Assembly (NCBI RefSeq): GCF_005771675.1
Contig: NZ_VAJM01000014.1
Location: 124,001 to 188,000, forward strand
Direction of reading: 5' to 3'
DNA: 64,000 nt
Source of the DNA: Hymenobacter jeollabukensis
GTDB taxonomy: Bacteria; Bacteroidota; Bacteroidia; Cytophagales; Hymenobacteraceae
Part shown: one piece after another, positions 40,669-49,465 of the stretch
How positions within the stretch are numbered: position 1 is the first letter of the stretch
Layout of the letters: the number at the start of each line of letters is the position of its first letter
Program-made: the position numbers and the translations under genes
Notes under the pieces: model-generated
Databases searched by the model: none
What the model saw: only the letters and a program-made list of their open reading frames with translations
Told to the model about the DNA's origin: nothing

Positions 40669-42522
40669 ATGCCTAGCACCTCAACTCCGAATCAACCGCG
40701 CCCCGCTGCTCAGCCGGCCGCTCCCGTGGCCACCCTGCCCACTGGCATGGGCGCCATTCTGCACGACAAGGGCGTGGCCTTCCGCGTGTGGGCCCCGCAC
40801 GCCCAGGCCGTGGCCGTGGTCGGGCCCTTCAACGACTGGAACCCCGAAGCCCACCCGCTGCAGCACGAAGCCGACGGCTACTGGGCCGCTGACGTGCCCG
40901 GCCTGCAAGCCGGCACCGAATACAAATTCTGGCTCAAGGGCGAAAACGGCCAGGAGCTGACCCGCCACGACCCCTACGCCCGCGAAGTCACCCACTCGGC
41001 CGGCAACTCGGTGGTGCACGACCCCAACTTCGACTGGGGCGACGACCATTTCGAGATGCCCGCCTGGAACGAGCTGGTCGTCTACGAGCTGCACGTGGGC
41101 ACTTTCTACGCCCCCGACCCCGCCCGCCCCGGCAACTTCCGCGACGCCATCGAGAAGCTGGGCTACCTGAAGAACCTCGGCGTGAATGCCGTGGAAATCA
41201 TGCCGGCCACGGAGTTTCCGGGCTCGATGTCCTGGGGCTACAACCCGGCCCACCCCTACGCCATCGAAACCGACTACGGCGGACCGCTGGCTTTCAAGGA
41301 GTTTATCCGGGCCGCCCACCAGCACGGCATTGCGGTGATTCTGGACGTGGTCTACAACCACTTCGGCCCCGGCGACCTGGACCTCTGGCAGTTCGACGGC
41401 TGGAGCGAAAACGACGGCGGCGGCATCTATTTCTACAACGACTGGCGCGCCGAGACGCCCTGGGGCCACAACCGCCCCGACTACGGCCGCCCGGAAGTGC
41501 GCCAGTACATCCGCGACAACGCCCTGCTCTGGCTCGAAGAATACCGCGTCGACGGCCTCCGGGCCGACGCCATTGCCCACATCCGCAACGTGGACGGCAC
41601 CAACGACCCCGCCCGCGACCTGCCCGACGGCTGGAGCCTGATGAAGTGGGTGAACGAGGAAGTGCACGCCCGCATGCCGTGGAAAATCACCATCGCGGAG
41701 GATTTGCTCGGCAACGAGTACATCACCAAAACACCCGGCGAAGGCGGCCAGGGCTTCTCCACGCAGTGGGATTCGGCCTTCGTGTACCCGGTGCGCGAGG
41801 CGCTGGTGACGCCCAACGACCAGGACCGCAGCATGCCGGCCGTGGCCGCGGCGCTGACGAAAGTGTACAACGGCGACGCGTTTCAGCGCGTCATCTACAC
41901 CGAGTCGCACGACGAGGTGGCCAACGGCAAGGCCCGCGTGACCGAGGAAATCATGCCCGGCGACGCGGCTTCGTGGTTTCCGAAGAAACGCTCCACCCTG
42001 GGCGCGGCGCTGGTTTTCACCGCCCCCGGCATCCCGATGATTTTCCAGGGCCAGCCCATGCTCGCCGACGGCTCGTTTTCGGACGACCAGCCCCTGGACT
42101 GGGCCCGCGAAGAGCAGTTCGGCGGCCTAGTGCACCTGTACCGTGACCTGATAGCGCTGCGCCGCAACTACCACGGCACCACCCGCGGCCTGCTGGGCCA
42201 GCACATCGAGGTGTTTCACGTGAATGACGACGAGAAGGTGCTGGCCTTCCGCCGCTGGGATGCCGGCGGCCCCGCCGACGACACCATCGTGCTCTGCAAC
42301 TTCGCCGACCGCGGCCACGACGCCTACACCATCGGCCTGCCGACGGGCGGTCAGTGGCACGTGCGCTTCAACTCCGACTGGGCCGGCTACGACCAGGAAT
42401 TCGGCAACTTCGAGAGCGTAGGCGCCGGGGCCGAGGCGGGCGAGTACGACGGGCTGCCGTTTGCCGGCACCTTCGGGCTGGCGCCGTACTCGGTGCTGAT
42501 TATTTCGCAGGACGCGGAGTAG
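40669..42522 (+). CDS. GH13 branching-type alpha-glucan enzyme with CBM48
   Basis: 617 residues from the ATG at 40669. An N-terminal CBM48-like domain (GVAFRVWAPHAQAVAVVGPF, then NDWNPEAHPLQ) precedes the GH13 barrel. Catalytic residues can be placed: Asp300 in VDGLRADAIAHIR, Glu344 in TIAEDLLGN and Asp415 in ESHDEVANGKARV. GIPMIFQGQPML marks the end of the barrel. The type resembles 1,4-alpha-glucan branching enzymes (GlgB-like) and less so trehalohydrolases. The next gene encodes glycogen synthase, which supports glycogen formation. A terminator follows. Confidence 0.87.
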   Translation: MPSTSTPNQPRPAAQPAAPVATLPTGMGAILHDKGVAFRVWAPHAQAVAVVGPFNDWNPEAHPLQHEADGYWAADVPGLQAGTEYKFWLKGENGQELTRHDPYAREVTHSAGNSVVHDPNFDWGDDHFEMPAWNELVVYELHVGTFYAPDPARPGNFRDAIEKLGYLKNLGVNAVEIMPATEFPGSMSWGYNPAHPYAIETDYGGPLAFKEFIRAAHQHGIAVILDVVYNHFGPGDLDLWQFDGWSENDGGGIYFYNDWRAETPWGHNRPDYGRPEVRQYIRDNALLWLEEYRVDGLRADAIAHIRNVDGTNDPARDLPDGWSLMKWVNEEVHARMPWKITIAEDLLGNEYITKTPGEGGQGFSTQWDSAFVYPVREALVTPNDQDRSMPAVAAALTKVYNGDAFQRVIYTESHDEVANGKARVTEEIMPGDAASWFPKKRSTLGAALVFTAPGIPMIFQGQPMLADGSFSDDQPLDWAREEQFGGLVHLYRDLIALRRNYHGTTRGLLGQHIEVFHVNDDEKVLAFRRWDAGGPADDTIVLCNFADRGHDAYTIGLPTGGQWHVRFNSDWAGYDQEFGNFESVGAGAEAGEYDGLPFAGTFGLAPYSVLIISQDAE

Positions 42523-42542
42523 GCCCAACAGCAACTCTGGGC

Positions 42543-42588
42543 GGCGGGCGGCGGTGGTTTTGAAAAAAACTGCGCCGCCCGCCTTTTT
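42543..42588 (+). terminator. Rho-independent terminator
   Basis: GGCGGGCGGCG (42543-42553) pairs perfectly with CGCCGCCCGCC (42573-42583), and TTTTT follows. It closes the GH13 gene before the glycogen synthase promoter. Confidence 0.85.
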
Positions 42589-42624
42589 GCTGATGTTTTG
42601 CCCGCAAAACCACCGGGCAGCTTC

Positions 42625-42632
42625 TATCTTGC
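42625..42632 (+). promoter_or_regulatory. -7-like box TATCTTGC before glycogen synthase
   Basis: TATCTTGC ends 28 nt before the ATG at 42661, which supports that start over the ATG-less extension. The terminator just upstream shows that the gene has its own promoter. Confidence 0.45.
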
Positions 42633-42660
42633 CGCAAGTCCTCCAACGCGCCCTTACCGA

Positions 42661-44505
42661 ATGCAATTTCCCGCCTCCGCCCCCGAAACCGTTGTGCCCA
42701 GTGCCCTGCTCCTGGAAGTCGCCTGGGAAGTCTGCAACCAGGTTGGTGGCATCTACACCGTTATCCGCTCCAAGGTCCCGGCCACCGTCGACGTGTGGAA
42801 CGACCGGTACTGCCTGCTCGGGCCCTACTTTCCGCAGCAGGCCCAGGCCGAGTTCGAGCCGCTGTCGGACACCCAGCTGGCCGCCGCCTACCACGACCCG
42901 GTGGCCCGCGCCGTGCGCCGCCTGCGCCAGCAGGGCCTGGAGGTGCACTACGGCCACTGGCTGGTGACGGGCAAGCCCCGGGTGGTGCTGATTTCGCCGT
43001 TTCAGGCCTACAACCAGCTCGGGCAGCTCAAATCCGACCTGTGGCAGCACCACCACATTCCCTCGCAGGAGCACGACGATTTGCTGCACCAGGTCACGGC
43101 CTTCGGGCACCTGGCTACGCGCTTCGTGCAGACGCTGGAGGCCGAAGCCGAAGCCGCCGAGTACCGCATCATTGCCCACTTCCACGAGTGGATGACGGGC
43201 ACCGCCATTCCGGCCCTGCGCCGCGAGCAGACCAAGGCCAAGCTGGTCTTCACCACCCACGCCACCCTGCTCGGCCGCTACCTGGCCATGAACGACCCGA
43301 ACTTCTACGACCACCTGCTGTACGTGGACTGGGAGCGGGAAGCCAAGCACTTCAACATCGACACGGCCGTGCGCATGGAGCGGGCGGCGGCGCACGGCGC
43401 GCACGTGTTCACCACCGTATCGGAGCTAACGGTGCGGGAATGCATCTATTTGCTCGACCGGATTCCGGACGCGGTGCTGCCCAACGGGCTGAACATCGAG
43501 CGGTTCGTGGCCCTGCACGAGTTTCAGAACCTGCACCAGCAGTACAAGTCGAAGATTCACGAATTCGTGATGGCGCACTTCTTCCAGTCGTATTCCTTCG
43601 ACCTGGACAAGACGCTGTACTTCTTCACCTCCGGCCGCTACGAGTACCACAACAAGGGCTTCGACCTCACGCTGGAGGCCTGCGCCCGCCTGAACTACCG
43701 CATTCAGCAGAGCGGCCTGGAGGGCCAGGTGGTGTTGTTCATGATTACCAAGCGACCCTACCACAGCATCAACGCAGAGGTGCTGCAGAGCCGGGCCATG
43801 CTCGACGAAGTGCAGAGCACCTGCGAGGCCATCGAGCAGCAGGTGGGCGAAAAGCTGTTTTACCAGGCCGCCAGCAGCGCCGATTACCAGCTGCCCAACC
43901 TCAACGACCTCGTCGACGACTACTGGAAGCTGCGCTACCGCCGCGCCCTGCAAAGCTGGAAAACCTCCCGCCTGCCCCCGGTCATCACCCACAACCTGGT
44001 GGACGACGGCAAGGACGAAATCCTGAACTTCGTGCGCCGCGCTAACCTGGTAAACAACCGCCACGACCGGGTCAAGGTGGTCTACCACCCCGATTTCGTG
44101 TCGACGACTTCGCCGCTGTTCGGCATGGACTACGGGCAGTTCGTGCGCGGCTGCCACCTGGGCATTTTCCCCAGCTACTACGAGCCCTGGGGCTACACCC
44201 CGCTGGAGTGCATTGCCAGCGGCGTGCCGGCCGTCACCTCCGACCTCTCCGGCTTCGGCGACTACGTGCAGCAGCACGTGCCCGACCACGAGCAGAAGGG
44301 CATCTTCGTGGTGCGCCGCAAGGAGCGCAGCTTCGACGAGGCCGCCGAGGAGCTGACCGACATGCTCTGGCGCTTCGTGATGCTCAACCGCCGGGAGCGG
44401 ATCATGCAGCGCAATCAGGTGGAAAGCTCCTCCGGGCAGTTCGACTGGCACCAGCTGCGCCAGCACTACGACCGCGCCTACGAGCTGGCCCTGGAACGGG
44501 AGTAA
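42661..44505 (+). CDS. Glycogen synthase, GT3 (eukaryote-like) type
   Basis: 614 residues from the ATG at 42661. The N-terminus EVAWEVCNQVGGIYTVIRSK is the signature of GT3 glycogen synthases (animal/yeast type), with GGIYTVIRSK for sugar-nucleotide binding. Others are AHFHEWMTGTAIPALRR, FTTHATLLGRYLA, GRYEYHNKGFDLTLEACARL and the retaining-glycosyltransferase E-x7-E motif in YYEPWGYTPLECIASGVPAV. It transfers glucose to glycogen, usually from UDP-glucose in this family. The regulatory N- and C-terminal extensions of animal enzymes are absent. It works with the GH13 branching-type enzyme upstream. Confidence 0.92.
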   Translation: MQFPASAPETVVPSALLLEVAWEVCNQVGGIYTVIRSKVPATVDVWNDRYCLLGPYFPQQAQAEFEPLSDTQLAAAYHDPVARAVRRLRQQGLEVHYGHWLVTGKPRVVLISPFQAYNQLGQLKSDLWQHHHIPSQEHDDLLHQVTAFGHLATRFVQTLEAEAEAAEYRIIAHFHEWMTGTAIPALRREQTKAKLVFTTHATLLGRYLAMNDPNFYDHLLYVDWEREAKHFNIDTAVRMERAAAHGAHVFTTVSELTVRECIYLLDRIPDAVLPNGLNIERFVALHEFQNLHQQYKSKIHEFVMAHFFQSYSFDLDKTLYFFTSGRYEYHNKGFDLTLEACARLNYRIQQSGLEGQVVLFMITKRPYHSINAEVLQSRAMLDEVQSTCEAIEQQVGEKLFYQAASSADYQLPNLNDLVDDYWKLRYRRALQSWKTSRLPPVITHNLVDDGKDEILNFVRRANLVNNRHDRVKVVYHPDFVSTTSPLFGMDYGQFVRGCHLGIFPSYYEPWGYTPLECIASGVPAVTSDLSGFGDYVQQHVPDHEQKGIFVVRRKERSFDEAAEELTDMLWRFVMLNRRERIMQRNQVESSSGQFDWHQLRQHYDRAYELALERE

Positions 44506-44511
44506 GCGGCC

Positions 44512-45339
44512 ATGAAACGTCTGCTCCTGCCCGGCCTGCTGCTGGCCGTCACCTCGGCCCTGGCCCACGAGTTCTGGCTGCAGCCCACGCGTTTCGCGGT
44601 GGCCGCGGGCAGCCGCGTGCACCTGGGCCGCTGGGTCGGCGCCGACTTCCAAGGCACGCGCTGGACCGGCCGGAGCGCCCGGCTGGAGCAGCTGCTGCAC
44701 CTGCCGCCCGGCACCGCCGAGCCCACTGACCTGACCACCCCGGCCCGGCAGGCCGACACGCTCAGCACCACCGTGGAATTGCGGCAGCCCGGCGTGCACC
44801 TGCTGGCCCTGCGCACCAACGACGCCTTTATCACCCTGCCCGCGGCTGAGTTTGAGGCCTACCTGAAGGAAGAAGGCCTGAGCGACATCAGCTGGCAGCG
44901 GCAGCGGCGCAAGCAGCAGGACCAGCCCGGCCGCGAGGCCTACCGCCGCTGCGCCAAAACCCTGGTGCTGGCCGGTTCCGCCGCGGCCGTAGCAGCGGCC
45001 GACACCACCTACCGGCGCCGCGTGGGCCATCCGCTCGAAATCATTCCCGAGCAAAACCCCTACACGCTGGCACCGGGCGCCTCGCTCACCGTGCGCGTGC
45101 TGGCCGACGGCCGCCCCGCCGTGGCCCAGGCCGTGCAGGTGTGGTTGCGGCCTTTGGGCGGGCAGCCGGCCAAACATTTTACGTTGCACACCAACCAAAA
45201 CGGCCGGGCGCTGTTTCAGCTGCAGGCCCCGGCCGAGGTGCTGCTGGCCGCCGTGCGCATGGTGCCCCTGGCCAAGCACCCGCAGGCCGATTGGCAAAGC
45301 ACCTGGGCCTCGCTCACTTTTGGGGCGGCTGCGCGCTGA
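44512..45339 (+). CDS. DUF4198-type exported protein
   Basis: 275 residues. After a signal peptide (RLLLPGLLLAVTSALA) the sequence HEFWLQPTRFAVAAGSRVHL matches the start of DUF4198 proteins, often linked with nickel/cobalt or other metal uptake and sometimes with TonB systems. The rest is beta-rich with a C-terminal Ig-like segment (LAPGASLTVRVLADGRPAVA). It starts 6 bp after the glycogen synthase stop and is therefore co-transcribed, though a metabolic link is not obvious. A hairpin follows near 45344-45376. Confidence 0.8.
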   Translation: MKRLLLPGLLLAVTSALAHEFWLQPTRFAVAAGSRVHLGRWVGADFQGTRWTGRSARLEQLLHLPPGTAEPTDLTTPARQADTLSTTVELRQPGVHLLALRTNDAFITLPAAEFEAYLKEEGLSDISWQRQRRKQQDQPGREAYRRCAKTLVLAGSAAAVAAADTTYRRRVGHPLEIIPEQNPYTLAPGASLTVRVLADGRPAVAQAVQVWLRPLGGQPAKHFTLHTNQNGRALFQLQAPAEVLLAAVRMVPLAKHPQADWQSTWASLTFGAAAR

Positions 45340-45402
45340 AATTGGCGGAAAACCTATAACTTCGTAGGGTTCCGCCTCTATCCGACACCCGGCTTTTTTT
45401 CT

Positions 45403-45410
45403 TACCTTCG
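45403..45410 (+). promoter_or_regulatory. -7-like box TACCTTCG before STAS gene
   Basis: TACCTTCG ends 37 nt before the ATG at 45448 and follows a T-run and hairpin of the previous gene. Confidence 0.4.
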
Positions 45411-45447
45411 CAACCTACCCCCTCTTCGCACAACCCTCCTTCCTGGT

Positions 45448-45822
45448 ATGAAGTACTCCATCGATAAAAAAGAGAACTACACGATCATCACGATTGACGA
45501 GAAAAAGCTCGACACCACCGTCGCGCCGGATCTGAAGTCGGAGTTCGTGAAGCTCAACGCCGAGGGCATCAACAACCTGATCCTCGACCTGCAGAACGTG
45601 AAGTACACTGATTCGTCGGGTCTGAGCTCCATTCTGATTGCCAACCGCCTCTGCAACTCCACCGGCGGCCTGCTCGTGCTGACGGGCCTGCAGGACCACG
45701 TGATGAAGCTCATCACCATTTCCAAACTGGAATCGGTGCTGCACATCCTGCCCACGGTGGAAGAAGGCATCGACCGCATTTTCCTGCACGCCATCGAGCG
45801 CGACCTGACCAGCAAGGAGTAG
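45448..45822 (+). CDS. STAS-domain anti-anti-sigma-factor-like protein
   Basis: 124 residues, a single STAS domain. The strand NLILDLQNVKYTDSSGLSSI (about residues 43-62) contains the conserved Ser of DSSGLS, the phosphorylation site of SpoIIAA/RsbV-type antagonists. The C-terminus (MKLITISKLESVLHILPTVE) is also typical. It would be part of a partner-switching stress system. No anti-sigma kinase or phosphatase is adjacent, so its partners lie elsewhere. It is monocistronic, followed by a heptamer array. Confidence 0.87.
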   Translation: MKYSIDKKENYTIITIDEKKLDTTVAPDLKSEFVKLNAEGINNLILDLQNVKYTDSSGLSSILIANRLCNSTGGLLVLTGLQDHVMKLITISKLESVLHILPTVEEGIDRIFLHAIERDLTSKE

Positions 45823-45835
45823 TTTTCGCTTAGGT

Positions 45836-45939
45836 GTCAGTTGCGAGGTTGTCAGTTGTCAGTTCGAGAAGCTGACAACTGACAACCTCGCTCCTTTTGT
45901 AGCCGCCCCCGCGGCACCTGGCAACTAACAACTGACCAC
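45836..45939. repeat. Heptamer repeat cluster
   Basis: Mixed 7-bp-type units TGTCA, GTTGCGA, GTTGTCA (twice) and an inverted pair TGACAAC, TGACAAC fill the space after the STAS gene. A second group (TGGCAAC, TAACAAC, TGACCAC) runs up to the TTG start of RNase Z. Units are less regular than at 29741. Confidence 0.65.
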
Positions 45940-45943
45940 TGTT

Positions 45944-46855
45944 TTGGAGTTTGAGCTTACGATACTCGGCAGCGCTTCCGCCACGCCCATGCTCGGGCGC
46001 CACCACACGGCGCAGGTGCTCACCGTGGGCCGCGAGCCGTACCTGATTGACTGCGGCGAGGCCACCCAGGAACGCCTGATCGAGCAGCGCATCCGCTTCG
46101 GGCGCATCAACTGCGTCTTCATCTCGCACCTGCACGGCGACCATTTTTTCGGCCTGTTCGGCCTGCTGGGCACCCTGCACCTGCAGGGCCGCACCGAGCC
46201 GCTGCGCATCTTCGGCCCCGCCGGCCTCGACGAAATCCTGACCACCCAGCTGCGCTGCTCCGGCACCCCGCTAAACTACGACGTGGACTTTGTGGCGGTG
46301 GATACCGAGCGGCACCAGCTCATCTACGCCGACCAGCTGGTGCAGGTGTATACCCTGCCCATGCGCCACCGCATTCCGTGCTGCGGCTATTTGTTTCGGG
46401 AGCAGCCCCGGCGGCGGCGCCTGCTCAAGGAAGCCCTGCCCGACTCGCTCACGCCCGAGCAATTGCAGGCCCTCACGCGCGGCGAAGACCTCCGCGACGA
46501 GGCCGGCCACGTGTGGCTGCGTCACCACGACGTGACCACCGAGCCCCCCGCGCCCCGCAGCTACGCCTACTGCTCCGACACGGTGTACCAGGAAAGCCTG
46601 GCGGAGCTGGTGCGCGGCGTCGACCTGCTCTACCACGAGTGCACTTTTCTGCACGAAATGCTCGACCGGGCGCAGCAAACCGGCCACTCCACCGCCCGGC
46701 AGGCCGGGCAGCTGGCGCGCCTGGCCGAGGTGAAGCAGCTGCTCATCGGCCACTTCTCCTCCCGCTACCGCGACCTGCAGCCCCTGCTCAGCGAAGCCCG
46801 CCGCGAGTTCGAACCGACCCAGCTAGCCGTGGAAGGCCTCACCGTGACGCTGTAG
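45944..46855 (+). CDS. rnz: Ribonuclease Z
   Basis: 303 residues, normal for RNase Z. The N-terminus MEFELTILGSASATPMLGRH is that of the family, and the zinc-binding motif is FISHLHGDHFFGLFGLLGTL (about residues 60-79). Further ligands lie in AYCSDTVY and in LLIGHFSSRY at the end. It removes 3' trailers of pre-tRNA. The start is TTG at 45944, since no ATG or GTG fits in frame, and it directly abuts a heptamer repeat group, which may affect initiation. Another start further up is unlikely. Confidence 0.92.
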   Translation: MEFELTILGSASATPMLGRHHTAQVLTVGREPYLIDCGEATQERLIEQRIRFGRINCVFISHLHGDHFFGLFGLLGTLHLQGRTEPLRIFGPAGLDEILTTQLRCSGTPLNYDVDFVAVDTERHQLIYADQLVQVYTLPMRHRIPCCGYLFREQPRRRRLLKEALPDSLTPEQLQALTRGEDLRDEAGHVWLRHHDVTTEPPAPRSYAYCSDTVYQESLAELVRGVDLLYHECTFLHEMLDRAQQTGHSTARQAGQLARLAEVKQLLIGHFSSRYRDLQPLLSEARREFEPTQLAVEGLTVTL

Positions 46856-46879
46856 CAGTTGGCAGTTATGAGGGCTAAT

Positions 46880-47000
46880 AGGCCGTCATTCCGAGCGAAG
46901 CCGAGGAATCTCGCTGAATAGTAATTCTTTCGTCGAACGATGATTTTACTATCAGGCATCAGCACGCGAGATTCCTCGACTTCACTCGGAATGACGGCCT
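46880..47000. repeat. Long imperfect palindromic repeat
   Basis: Arms 46880-46914 and 46966-47000 (35 nt each) pair with two mismatches around a 51-nt loop. The arms begin AGGCCGTCATTCCGAGCGAA and include GAGGAATCTCGC. Between two tandem genes, it resembles REP/MITE-like dispersed elements. The loop has a smaller ATAGTAA/TTACTAT pair. Confidence 0.8.
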
Positions 47001-47032
47001 GATTGCCTTCCTAAACGATTTACTTTGCCTTC

Positions 47033-47806
47033 ATGTCTACCCCGGCCAACTCCCTGTTTGCCCACAAGAAGCAGCAGCTGTACCTGCTGCTCAGCGCCAT
47101 TTTCATTGTCAACGCCCTGCTGGCCGAAATCATCGGGGTGAAGATTTTCCACGTCAACGGGCTGATCGGGCTGCCCGAAACGGTGCCGGGCGACCTGACG
47201 GCGGGCGTGCTGATCTGGCCGGCGGTGTTCGTGACCACGGACATTCTCAACGAGTACTTCGGGCCCAAGGGCGTGCTGCGGGTGAGCCTGCTCACGGCCG
47301 GGCTGATCCTGTACGCTTTTGCCGTCATCTACGCCACCACGCGGCTGCAGCCGGCCGCGTTCTGGCTCGACGTCAACAAAACCGACGCCCAGGGCCGGCC
47401 CTTCAACATCGACTACGCCTACCAAAGCATTTTCCGGCAGGGCGGCAACATCATCATCGGCTCCATCGCGGCCTTCATCATCGGGCAGCTGCTCGACGCG
47501 ACGGTGTTCCAGCGCCTGCGCCGCATCACCGGCAGCCGCCTGATCTGGCTGCGGGCCACCGGCTCCACGCTCGTCTCGCAGCTGGTCGACTCGTTCGTGG
47601 TCCTGTTCGTGGCCTTCTACGTGTTCGGCAACTGGTCCTTCGAGCAGGTGCTGCAGGTGGCCAACACCAACTACTGGTATAAATTCGCGGCGGCCGTGCT
47701 GCTCACGCCCGTGCTCTACCTGGCCCACAACCTCATCGACCGGTACCTGGGCCGGGAGGAAACCGCCGAGCTGCAGCAGGAAGCTGAAGCCAACGTGGGC
47801 GTATAG
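47033..47806 (+). CDS. yhhQ: VUT family queuosine-precursor transporter
   Basis: 257 residues with about six helices. The motifs LLSAIFIVNALLAEIIGVKI, TAGVLIWPAVFVTTDILNEY and FGPKGVLRVSLL are typical of YhhQ/QueT-related VUT proteins, and the later QLVDSFVVLFVAFYVFGNW block is conserved. It imports preQ0/preQ1-type bases for queuosine synthesis. A TACTTTGC box ends 4 nt before the ATG, suggesting a leaderless message. It is monocistronic. Confidence 0.85.
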   Translation: MSTPANSLFAHKKQQLYLLLSAIFIVNALLAEIIGVKIFHVNGLIGLPETVPGDLTAGVLIWPAVFVTTDILNEYFGPKGVLRVSLLTAGLILYAFAVIYATTRLQPAAFWLDVNKTDAQGRPFNIDYAYQSIFRQGGNIIIGSIAAFIIGQLLDATVFQRLRRITGSRLIWLRATGSTLVSQLVDSFVVLFVAFYVFGNWSFEQVLQVANTNYWYKFAAAVLLTPVLYLAHNLIDRYLGREETAELQQEAEANVGV

Positions 47807-47840
47807 CCGAACCCTGTATCAACCTTAACCCGCTTAGCAC

Positions 47841-48461
47841 ATGATCAACCCGTTGCCCTACGCGCTGTTGCTAGCCAGCTTTATTCCAGCCCTGGCCCAG
47901 GCCCAGGATACTTACCAGCTTCCGGACGGTAGTACCGGCCAGGGTAAGCTATTCTACATCTTCGGCAGCGGCGAGCTGCAAGTACGCCAGCCCAAGAAAG
48001 ACAAGCTTTTTCTAAGACCAGCGGCCGTCAAGAGCTTCACCTGGCACGGACAACGCTTCGAGCCAGTATTCAATTTCACCGTTCCACGCAAAGAGGGAGG
48101 TACTAAGCAAGTCAGCGCTGACTTTGCCATGGTCGTCGATACCGGCCGCGTCTGCCTGCTGAACTATATCTACTCGTACGACGCACTGGCAATGGCTTCC
48201 AACAACGCCATAACCACGCGCCGGGTACACATGCAAACCTACTTGCTGAACCCACGCAACGGCCAGCCAATGCTGGCTGTACGCGACAAGAGTGGCCCCC
48301 TCATCGACGAGTCCTTCAACGCCGAGGACTACCAGCTCCTGCTCAAGGTCTTCAACAACGACCCCGAATTGGAGCAGCTGATTGCCCAACACCGCCTCAA
48401 CGGCAAAACTTTACCCGACTACGTACGCGCCTACAACCAACGGGCCCGTCAGAAGTCCTAA
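47841..48461 (+). CDS. Hypothetical exported protein
   Basis: 206 residues. The signal peptide is MINPLPYALLLASFIPALAQA. The mature part begins with a small strand-rich region (GSGELQVRQPKKDKLFL, RPAAVKSFTWHGQRF) and continues as a mixed fold with VCLLNYIYSYDALAM and YQLLLKVFNNDPELEQLIAQ. Codon use is less GC-rich than in the neighbours, which may mark recent acquisition. No family is recognised. It follows the transporter by 34 bp and precedes trpS by 8 bp. Confidence 0.65.
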   Translation: MINPLPYALLLASFIPALAQAQDTYQLPDGSTGQGKLFYIFGSGELQVRQPKKDKLFLRPAAVKSFTWHGQRFEPVFNFTVPRKEGGTKQVSADFAMVVDTGRVCLLNYIYSYDALAMASNNAITTRRVHMQTYLLNPRNGQPMLAVRDKSGPLIDESFNAEDYQLLLKVFNNDPELEQLIAQHRLNGKTLPDYVRAYNQRARQKS

Positions 48462-48469
48462 CCTTTCCC

Positions 48470-49447
48470 ATGTCCCGCATCCTGACCGGCATTCAGAGCA
48501 CCGGCCGCCCGCACCTGGGCAACCTGCTCGGCGCCATCCTACCCGCCATTGAGCTGTCCAAGAGCTCGGCCAATACGTCCCTGCTCTTCATTGCCGACCT
48601 GCACTCGCTCACTACTGTGCGCGACGCGGAGCTGCTGCGCCACAACACCTACTCAGTAGCCGCCGCCTGGCTGGCCTGCGGGTTCGATACGGAGAAGAAC
48701 CTGTTCTACCGGCAGTCCGACGTGCCACAGGTGACCGAACTGGCCTGGTACCTTTCCTGCTTCACGCCCTACCCGATGCTGGCTAATGCCGTGTCGTTCA
48801 AGGACAAGGCCAGCCGGCTATCGGACGTAAATACGGGCCTGTTTACCTATCCCGTACTCATGGCGGCCGACATTCTGCTCTACGACGCGGACTTTGTGCC
48901 GGTGGGCAAGGACCAGGTGCAGCACCTGGAAATCACCCGCGACATTGCCTCGGCCTTCAACAGCCGCTACGGCGAAACCTTCGTGCTGCCCCAGGCTCGC
49001 ACCGACGAGCAGGTGATGATTGTGCCCGGCCTCGACGGGCAGAAGATGAGCAAGTCCTACGGCAACATCATCGACATCTTCCTCGACGACAAGGCCCTGC
49101 TGAAGAACATCAAGCAGATTGTGTCGGACAGCACCCCGCTGGAGGCGCCCAAGAACCCCGATACCGACAACACCTTCAAGCTGTTCGCCCTGCTGGCCTC
49201 GCCCGCCGAGGTGGAGGACATGCGCCAGAACTACCTGCGCGGCGGCTACGGCTACGGCCACGCCAAGCAGGCCCTGTTCGAGGTCATCCGCACGCGCTTC
49301 GTCCAGGAGCGGGAGCAGTTCAACTACTACATGCAGAACCTGCCCGAAGTCGACAAGAAACTGGCCGAAGGCGCCCGCAAAGCCCAGGATTACGGCGCTA
49401 CGGTGCTCAACAAAGTGCGCGAGAAAGTGGGCTACCAGCCGCGCTAG
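48470..49447 (+). CDS. trpS: Tryptophan--tRNA ligase
   Basis: 325 residues, standard for TrpS. The class I signature is TGIQSTGRPHLGNLLGAI at residues 5-22 (HIGH equivalent HLGN), and the second signature is GQKMSKSYGN near 193. Other conserved parts are FIADLHSLTTV, LFYRQSDVPQV and PVLMAADILLYDADFVPVGK. It charges tRNA-Trp. The start is 8 bp after the previous stop, and a clear terminator follows the gene. Confidence 0.95.
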   Translation: MSRILTGIQSTGRPHLGNLLGAILPAIELSKSSANTSLLFIADLHSLTTVRDAELLRHNTYSVAAAWLACGFDTEKNLFYRQSDVPQVTELAWYLSCFTPYPMLANAVSFKDKASRLSDVNTGLFTYPVLMAADILLYDADFVPVGKDQVQHLEITRDIASAFNSRYGETFVLPQARTDEQVMIVPGLDGQKMSKSYGNIIDIFLDDKALLKNIKQIVSDSTPLEAPKNPDTDNTFKLFALLASPAEVEDMRQNYLRGGYGYGHAKQALFEVIRTRFVQEREQFNYYMQNLPEVDKKLAEGARKAQDYGATVLNKVREKVGYQPR

Positions 49448-49465
49448 CCCACGGCAGCACCGGCC

